Part shown: piece by piece, positions 58,301-64,000 of the stretch
Position numbering within the stretch: the first letter of the stretch is position 1
How the letters are laid out: the number at the start of each line of letters is the position of its first letter
Assembly: GCF_004339025.1 (NCBI RefSeq)
Contig: NZ_SMFT01000003.1
Span: 180,545-244,544, forward strand
Direction: 5' to 3'
DNA length: 64,000 nt
Source of the DNA: Volucribacter psittacicida
GTDB taxonomy: Bacteria > Pseudomonadota > Gammaproteobacteria > Enterobacterales > Pasteurellaceae
Position numbers and translations under genes: made by a program
Notes under the pieces: model-generated
What the model saw: only the letters and a program-made list of their open reading frames with translations
What the model was told of the DNA's origin: nothing
Database searches by the model: none

Positions 58301-60424
58301 ATGTATCTTTTTGAAAGTTTAAATACCATTATTCAAGGTTATTTGCCAGCGGAGCAAATTGAATTAGTAAAGCGTGCATTTGTGATTGCTCGAGATGCCC
58401 ACGAGGGGCAATATCGTTCTAGTGGCGAGCCTTATATTACTCACCCTGTGGCGGTGGCTTCCATTATTGCTGAAATGAAGCTGGATCACGAAGCGGTGAT
58501 GGCGGCATTATTGCACGATGTGATTGAGGATACGCCTTATACGGAACAACAATTAACCGCTGAATTTGGTAAAAGTGTGGCGGAAATTGTGGAGGGCGTG
58601 TCAAAACTTGATAAATTAAAATTCCGTACTCGTAAAGAAGCAGAGGCGGAAAATTTTCGTAAAATGATTTTGGCAATGACACGGGATATTCGTGTTGTGC
58701 TGATTAAGTTAGCGGATAGAACCCATAATATGCGTACCTTGGGGGCACTGCGACCAGATAAGCGGCGGCGTATTGCTAAAGAAACCCTTGAAATTTATAG
58801 CCCTTTGGCGCATCGTCTTGGTATTGAGCATATTAAAAATGAATTAGAAGATCTTGGCTTTGAAGCAATGTATCCACAACGTTATTCGGTGTTACAGAAA
58901 GTCATTCAAGTGGCACGGGGTAATCGTAAGGAAATGATTCAACGCATTTCCCAAGAAATTAAAGGGCGTTTAGATGATGTGGGGATCAAGGCCAGAGTAT
59001 TTGGACGGGAAAAACACCTTTATTCTATTTATCAGAAAATGCGGCTTAAAGAGCAACGTTTTCATTCCATTATGGATATTTATGCCTTTCGTGCGGTGGT
59101 GGCAGATTTAGATACTTGCTATCGTGTTTTGGGGCAAATGCATAGCCTATATAAACCTCGTCCCGGCAAAGTGAAAGATTATATTGCGGTGCCTAAGGCA
59201 AATGGTTATCAGTCGTTACATACCTCAATGATTGGGCCTCATGGTGTGCCTGTGGAAGTACAGATCCGTACGGAAGAAATGGATCAAATGGCGGAAATGG
59301 GGGTAGCGGCGCATTGGGCTTATAAGCAAAATGGTAAAAATGATTCCACAACGGTACAAATTAAGGCACAACGTTGGCTACAAAGCATTATTGAGTTACA
59401 ACAAAGTGCGGGCAATTCTTTTGAATTTATTGAGAATGTAAAATCAGATTTATTTCCTGATGAGATTTATGTGTTTACCCCGAAAGGACGGATTGTGGAG
59501 TTGCCTGCTGGCGCAACGCCCGTGGATTTTGCCTATGCGGTACATACTGGCATTGGTAATACTTGTGTGGGGGCAAGGGTGGATCGTGAACCTTATCCTT
59601 TAGCTCAAGCCTTACAATCAGGGCAAACGGTGGATATTATTACTGCGCCTGCAGCACGTCCAAATGCAGGCTGGTTAAATTTTGTGGTAACTGCGAAGGC
59701 GAGGGCCAACATTCGTCAAACCTTGAAAAATTTACGCCGAGATGAGTCTATTTTGTTAGGCAAGCGTCAGTTAGTACACGCCTTAGCACCTGTAAAATTA
59801 GAACAACTTGAAGAATTGCGTATTCAAGCGGTATTGCAAGAATTAAAGTTAGAAAGTTTTGATGATTTATTGGCTGAAATTGGCTTAGGCAATCAAATGA
59901 GTGCGGTGGTTGCGGTGAAATTATTGGGCGAAGCCATAGAAATTGATACCGATGGCGACTTGCATAATCATCAGCAACATTTAGTGATAAAAGGGGCGGA
60001 AAGTTTATTAACTACCTTTGCAAAATGTTGTCATCCTATTCCCGGTGATCCTATTGTTGCTTATGTTAGCCCAGGGAAAGGTTTGGTTGTACATCACGAA
60101 TGTTGTTCAAATTTAAAAGATCGCCAAGAGAACCCTGAACAATATATGAGCGTTGAATGGGAGCAAAGCGAAAATAAAATTGAATTTGAAACGGAGTTGT
60201 GGGTGGATATTATTAATCAGCAAGGTACATTTGCTAATTTAACCACAGCAATTACGGAGGCTGGAAGTAATATTCATTCTATTTCTACAGAAGAACGTGA
60301 TGGGCGTTTATACCAAGTTACCTTAGTCTTAACCACGCAGGATCGTCATCATCTTGAAAATGTGATACGCAAGATTCGTACGGTATCAGGGGTGGTGAAT
60401 ATTGTGCGTAATAAAAATGAATAA
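58301..60424 (+). CDS. spoT: Bifunctional ppGpp synthetase/hydrolase SpoT
   Basis: 707 residues, full-length RelA/SpoT protein. HD hydrolase domain (AALLHDVIEDTP near 73), synthetase domain (GREKHLYSIYQKM near 240, YRVLGQMHSLYKP), TGS domain (near 390) and C-terminal ACT domain. N-terminus MYLFESL matches SpoT; an upstream TTG at 58277 is not needed. Hydrolase intact, so SpoT rather than RelA. Confidence 0.96.
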   Translation: MYLFESLNTIIQGYLPAEQIELVKRAFVIARDAHEGQYRSSGEPYITHPVAVASIIAEMKLDHEAVMAALLHDVIEDTPYTEQQLTAEFGKSVAEIVEGVSKLDKLKFRTRKEAEAENFRKMILAMTRDIRVVLIKLADRTHNMRTLGALRPDKRRRIAKETLEIYSPLAHRLGIEHIKNELEDLGFEAMYPQRYSVLQKVIQVARGNRKEMIQRISQEIKGRLDDVGIKARVFGREKHLYSIYQKMRLKEQRFHSIMDIYAFRAVVADLDTCYRVLGQMHSLYKPRPGKVKDYIAVPKANGYQSLHTSMIGPHGVPVEVQIRTEEMDQMAEMGVAAHWAYKQNGKNDSTTVQIKAQRWLQSIIELQQSAGNSFEFIENVKSDLFPDEIYVFTPKGRIVELPAGATPVDFAYAVHTGIGNTCVGARVDREPYPLAQALQSGQTVDIITAPAARPNAGWLNFVVTAKARANIRQTLKNLRRDESILLGKRQLVHALAPVKLEQLEELRIQAVLQELKLESFDDLLAEIGLGNQMSAVVAVKLLGEAIEIDTDGDLHNHQQHLVIKGAESLLTTFAKCCHPIPGDPIVAYVSPGKGLVVHHECCSNLKDRQENPEQYMSVEWEQSENKIEFETELWVDIINQQGTFANLTTAITEAGSNIHSISTEERDGRLYQVTLVLTTQDRHHLENVIRKIRTVSGVVNIVRNKNE

Positions 60425-60426
60425 CG

Positions 60427-62508
60427 ATGGCGACTCAATTACTTGATGCGGTTCCTCTTACGGCTCTATCGGGCGTAGGGGCAGCCATTGCGGAGAAATT
60501 AGGGCGTATAGGCATTAATAATGTACAGGATTTATTACTTCATTTTCCGTTACGTTATGAAGATCGTACCAGAATTACCCCCATTATTGATCTACGTCCA
60601 GAACAGTATGCGACCATAGAAGGGGTGGTGCAGACGTGCGAAGTGCAAACTGGTCGCCGTCCAATCTTAATGGTGACTTTATCAGATGGTACATCAAAAT
60701 TGGCTTTACGCTTTTTTAACTTTAATGTTGCCATGAAAAATAGTTTGCGGGTGGGAGAGCGAGTAAAGGCGTTTGGCGAAGTGAAACGTGGTCGATTTAT
60801 GGCAGAAATGCACCACCCTGAATACCAAGTGATTAAAAATCATTCCCCTTTACAATTAGAGGAAACCCTAACGCCGATTTATTCAACCACTGAAGGCTTA
60901 AAGCAAGCCACATTGCGTAAATTAACAGATCAAGCCCTAAAATTATTAGATAAAATTCAAATACCAGAGATTTTACCTGAACAATTTAATCCACATCATT
61001 ATAGCTTAAAACAAGCCATTCAATTTTTGCATCGTCCAACCCCTGACGTTAGCCCTCAATTATTAGAACAAGCACAACACCCCGCACAATTACGCCTGAT
61101 TTTTGAGGAGTTGCTCGCTTATAACCTTGCGATGCAAAAAGTGCGGTCTAAAATTCAACAAAATTTTGCTCATCCGCTGGTGATGAAAACAGATTTAGTG
61201 GCAAGATTTTTAGCAAATTTGCCTTTCCAACCTACGCAGGCACAAGGCAATGTGAGCAGGGATATTCAACAGGATTTAGCCAAACCTGTGCCGATGATGC
61301 GTTTAGTTCAAGGTGATGTAGGCTCAGGAAAAACCTTAGTTGCTGCTTTAGCTGCATTGATTGCCATTGATAATGGTAAGCAAGTGGCATTGATGGCACC
61401 CACAGAAATCTTAGCGGAGCAACATACGCAAAATTTTATGGCTTGGTTTGAGCCTTTAGGGATAAAAGTAGGCTGGTTAGCAGGTAAGGTAAAGGGGAAA
61501 GCAAGACAAACACAATTAAGCCAGTTAGCCGATGGGCAAATTGATATTATTATTGGCACACATGCTTTATTTCAAGAGCAAGTGCAATTTGCTGATCTTG
61601 CGTTGGTTATTGTTGATGAACAGCATCGTTTTGGTGTACATCAGCGTTTAATGTTGCGAGAAAAAGGGGAAAAACAAGGGGTCTATCCTCATCAATTAAT
61701 TATGACCGCAACGCCTATTCCTCGTACATTAGCCATGACGGTTTATGCGGATTTAGATACCTCTATTATTGATCAATTACCGCCAGGGCGTACCCCTATT
61801 ACGACGGTGGTGATGGCGGATGATCGGCGAGATGAAATTGTACGGCGTGTTTATCATGCTTGTGCTGAAGAAAAACGCCAAGCCTATTGGGTTTGCACCT
61901 TGATTGATGAATCAGAAGTGTTAGAAGCACAAGCCGCGGAAGCCACAGCCGAAGATTTACGCAAATGCTTGCCACAATTAAAGATTGGGCTTGTGCATGG
62001 GAGAATGAAACCGCAAGAAAAACAAGCAATTATGGCTGAATTTAAACAGGCAAAATTGGATTTGTTGGTGGCGACGACGGTCATTGAAGTGGGCGTTGAT
62101 GTTCCTAATGCCAGTGTAATGATTATTGAAAATGCAGAACGTTTAGGTTTATCTCAGCTACATCAGCTACGAGGGCGAGTGGGACGAGGATCAACGGCGT
62201 CCTATTGTGTGCTAATGTATAAAGCACCGTTAGGAAAAATTTCCCGTCAACGATTGCAAGTTATGCGAGATAGCCAAGATGGTTTTGTGATTGCGGAAAA
62301 AGATTTGCAAATTAGAGGAGCGGGCGAAGTTTTAGGGACGAAACAAACTGGGATGGCGGAATTTAAAGTAGCAAATTTAGTTCGTGATCGAAAAATGATC
62401 CCGAGTGTACAATATTATGCCAAACAGATTATGCAAACATCGCCACAGCTTGCCGAGAATATTATTCAACGTTGGTTAGGACAACGAGAAATTTATACCA
62501 ATGCGTAA
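60427..62508 (+). CDS. recG: ATP-dependent DNA helicase RecG
   Basis: 693 residues. Wedge domain (about 1-170), Walker A GDVGSGKTLVAALAAL (near 297), VDEQHRFGVHQR (near 397), PTEILAEQH, MTATPIPRTLAM (near 425), TTVIEVGVDVPNA and the QLRGRVGRG motif VI (near 580). Processes stalled replication forks. 2 bp after spoT, co-transcribed. trmH, which sits between spoT and recG in E. coli, is absent. Confidence 0.96.
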   Translation: MATQLLDAVPLTALSGVGAAIAEKLGRIGINNVQDLLLHFPLRYEDRTRITPIIDLRPEQYATIEGVVQTCEVQTGRRPILMVTLSDGTSKLALRFFNFNVAMKNSLRVGERVKAFGEVKRGRFMAEMHHPEYQVIKNHSPLQLEETLTPIYSTTEGLKQATLRKLTDQALKLLDKIQIPEILPEQFNPHHYSLKQAIQFLHRPTPDVSPQLLEQAQHPAQLRLIFEELLAYNLAMQKVRSKIQQNFAHPLVMKTDLVARFLANLPFQPTQAQGNVSRDIQQDLAKPVPMMRLVQGDVGSGKTLVAALAALIAIDNGKQVALMAPTEILAEQHTQNFMAWFEPLGIKVGWLAGKVKGKARQTQLSQLADGQIDIIIGTHALFQEQVQFADLALVIVDEQHRFGVHQRLMLREKGEKQGVYPHQLIMTATPIPRTLAMTVYADLDTSIIDQLPPGRTPITTVVMADDRRDEIVRRVYHACAEEKRQAYWVCTLIDESEVLEAQAAEATAEDLRKCLPQLKIGLVHGRMKPQEKQAIMAEFKQAKLDLLVATTVIEVGVDVPNASVMIIENAERLGLSQLHQLRGRVGRGSTASYCVLMYKAPLGKISRQRLQVMRDSQDGFVIAEKDLQIRGAGEVLGTKQTGMAEFKVANLVRDRKMIPSVQYYAKQIMQTSPQLAENIIQRWLGQREIYTNA

Positions 62509-62527
62509 TGAGGTTAGGTAAAAGTTA

Positions 62528-63325
62528 ATGAAACCTACGATTTTATTTTTTGATTCTGGTGTTGGTGGTTTAAGTGTTTATCGTGAAACACGGGCATTAT
62601 TGCCAGATTATCATTATTTATATTGCTTTGATAATGCTTTCTTCCCTTATTCAGAACGCGCTGAGGAAGATATTGTAACCCGTGTTTTAATGATTTGTCA
62701 GCAAATTCATCAGCGCTATCCCCTTGATTTAATTGTGATTGCTTGTAATACGGCAAGTACAGTCGTGTTGCCAGCATTGCGTCAAGCCTTTTGTTGCCCC
62801 ATTGTTGGCACTGTACCTGCGATAAAACCCGCGGCAATAATAAGTAAAACGAAACATATTGGATTATTAGCGACAAAAGGCACGATAAATCGTGCTTATG
62901 TTGCTGAACTTATTTGGCAGTATGCAAAAGATTGTAAAGTGGAAAAAATTGGTTCTACCCAATTAGTGCAATTAGCAGAACAAAAATTGCATGGGCACTC
63001 AGTAGATCTTATTGCTTTGCGTAATGAATTATTAACTTGGCTTGAGCAAGTGGATTTAGATACAGTGGTTTTGGGTTGCACCCATTTCCCTTTATTAAAA
63101 GAGGAAATTCAGATTTGTTTACCTCAGGTTAAGCATTTTGTTGACTCTGGACAAGCTATTGCAAAACGCATTGAGTTTTTGTTAGCGGATTATCAAACAG
63201 AAATGGATAAAGAGCCTGTGTTGAGCAATTTAGCATTTTGTACACAAAATTTTTCTACACAAGGGCAGTTTGTAAGAATATTGAAAGAATGGGGATTTTC
63301 TCAACTTATCCAATTAGATCAATAA
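62528..63325 (+). CDS. murI: Glutamate racemase
   Basis: 265 residues. [14 protein letters not shown] (7-20), the two catalytic cysteines in ACNTAST (near 75) and GCTHFPLL (near 183) are present. Supplies D-glutamate for peptidoglycan. Last gene before the rRNA operon, as in several Haemophilus relatives and E. coli (murI-rrnB). Confidence 0.95.
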   Translation: MKPTILFFDSGVGGLSVYRETRALLPDYHYLYCFDNAFFPYSERAEEDIVTRVLMICQQIHQRYPLDLIVIACNTASTVVLPALRQAFCCPIVGTVPAIKPAAIISKTKHIGLLATKGTINRAYVAELIWQYAKDCKVEKIGSTQLVQLAEQKLHGHSVDLIALRNELLTWLEQVDLDTVVLGCTHFPLLKEEIQICLPQVKHFVDSGQAIAKRIEFLLADYQTEMDKEPVLSNLAFCTQNFSTQGQFVRILKEWGFSQLIQLDQ

Positions 63326-63395
63326 ATTAGATTATTACTTTGAATCTGTTTAAGGTTAATAAATAATCATTCAGTTTTTTTGAATAAAAAATTCC

Positions 63396-63423
63396 TTGCA
63401 CGAAAGAAAAAGATCCCTATAAT
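63396..63423 (+). promoter_or_regulatory. rRNA operon promoter P1
   Basis: TTGCAC (63396-63401), 16-bp spacer, TATAAT (63418-63423), then a GC-rich discriminator CGCCTCCGC and an AT-rich upstream element, as in growth-rate-controlled rrn promoters. Confidence 0.85.
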
Positions 63424-63507
63424 ACGCCTCCGCAACGCAATGCTGTGAAGTTTAACCGATAGATAAGATTATCTTAAGATTAAATAAAACAATCAATAAA
63501 AATATGA

Positions 63508-63536
63508 TTGACAGCTTTTGGCGAATTGACTAGAAT
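63508..63536 (+). promoter_or_regulatory. rRNA operon promoter P2
   Basis: TTGACA (63508-63513), 17-bp spacer, TAGAAT (63531-63536). About 155 bp before the 16S 5' end. Confidence 0.75.
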
Positions 63537-63543
63537 AGTCAGC

Positions 63544-63568
63544 CTTGCTTTTAGCAAGATGTTCTTTA
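63544..63568 (+). promoter_or_regulatory. rrn antitermination leader (boxB-like hairpin and boxA)
   Basis: CTTGCT / AGCAAG hairpin at 63544-63558, then TGTTCTTTA at 63560-63568, one base off the boxA consensus TGCTCTTTA. This element lets polymerase read through the rRNA genes. Confidence 0.8.
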
Positions 63569-63690
63569 AAAACTAAATCAGACAATCTGTGTGGGCACTC
63601 GTGTGCTTGAGTTTGAAAATATTGAAAATTTTAGATTTAACACACCAGTGCTGACCAATTTATTTGAAGTCAGTATTGAGTGGAAGGATT

Positions 63691-64000
63691 AAACTGAAGA
63701 GTTTGATCATGGCTCAGATTGAACGCTGGCGGCAGGCTTAACACATGCAAGTCGAACGGTAACGGGAAAGAAACTTGTTTCTTTTGCTGACGAGTGGCGG
63801 ACGGGTGAGTAAGGCTTGGGAATTTGGCTTATGGAGGGGGATAACCACGGGAAACTGTGGCTAATACCGCGTAATATCGAGAGATTAAAGTAGTGGGACT
63901 TTTTAGCCACTAGCCATAAGATAAGCCCAAGTGAGATTAGCTAGTTGGTGGGGTAAAGGCCTACCAAGGCGACGATCTCTAGCTGGTCTGAGAGGATGAC
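63691..64000 (+). rRNA. rrs: 16S ribosomal RNA, 5' 310 bases (cut by window edge)
   Basis: Begins AAACTGAAGAGTTTGATCAT, one base from the E. coli 5' end, continues through GCTCAGATTGAACGCTGGCG, GACGAGTGGCGGACGGGTGA and ACCGCGTAATATCG, all conserved 16S blocks. The small antisense reading frame here is not a gene. Confidence 0.99.

Noticed and set aside
63707..63910. 67-codon frame antisense to 16S rRNA
   Set aside because: Lies inside rRNA; a known source of false genes.

Overview
This is a contiguous stretch of a Pasteurellaceae chromosome. The 9-base uptake signal AAGTGCGGT, or its complement, occurs 25 times by hand count where about 0.5 is expected by chance. Proteins and gene orders are Haemophilus/Pasteurella-like: srmB next to trmN, dapF-DUF484-xerC-yigB, folB opposite plsY, gmk-rpoZ-spoT-recG-murI. 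The Hin-type dialect of the signal argues against the Actinobacillus/H. ducreyi branch, but I cannot name a genus.

Layout. 0.1-4.3 kb: a PLP decarboxylase, then the KDG/KDPG catabolic unit kdgR | kdgK-eda. 4.4-6.4 kb: a phosphoethanolamine transferase and infA. 6.6-15.9 kb: a leftward LPS/O-unit locus (wzx, two glycosyltransferases, wbaP, rfbBADC, waaL-like), very AT-rich at its promoter-proximal end and without uptake signals over about 10 kb. 16.0-18.4 kb: corC-lnt. 19.0-28.5 kb: a sialic acid regulon with an ABC transporter of the SatABCD kind followed by nanE-nanK-nanQ-siaR-nanA, preceded by a perfect CRP site. 28.6-37.8 kb: srmB | trmN, pnuC, rapA-rluA, a small hypothetical gene, arfA with its terminator inside the reading frame, yfgD and perM. 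37.9-42.6 kb: scrK-scrB, tyrS, a probable Fur-controlled small RNA and sfsA. 42.8-47.4 kb: pntAB and a frameshifted SLC13/DASS transporter. 47.5-48.6 kb: a decayed IS256-like element (zinc-ribbon variant) with 26-bp inverted ends and an 8-bp target duplication, sitting in a relic of a related element. 48.6-51.0 kb: a Slam outer-membrane protein and its presumed lipoprotein cargo, whose gene carries a run of ten G just after the lipobox. 51.1-63.3 kb: housekeeping genes tdk, dapF, DUF484, xerC, yigB, folB, plsY, tsaD, gmk, rpoZ, spoT, recG, murI. 63.4-64.0 kb: rRNA operon promoters, leader and the first 310 bases of 16S rRNA.

How it works together. The window suggests a host-associated bacterium that scavenges sialic acid under catabolite control, decorates its surface with rhamnose-containing glycans and phosphoethanolamine, senses iron through Fur and a small RNA, and can switch a surface lipoprotein on and off by slippage in a poly-G tract. 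Most intergenic gaps without an obvious promoter hold a copy of a 70-110 bp, MITE-like inverted-repeat element; I count nine.

Most worth a second look: the phase-variable Slam/lipoprotein pair, the Fur-box small RNA between sfsA and tyrS, the dispersed element family, and the Tat-dependent sialic acid ABC system.
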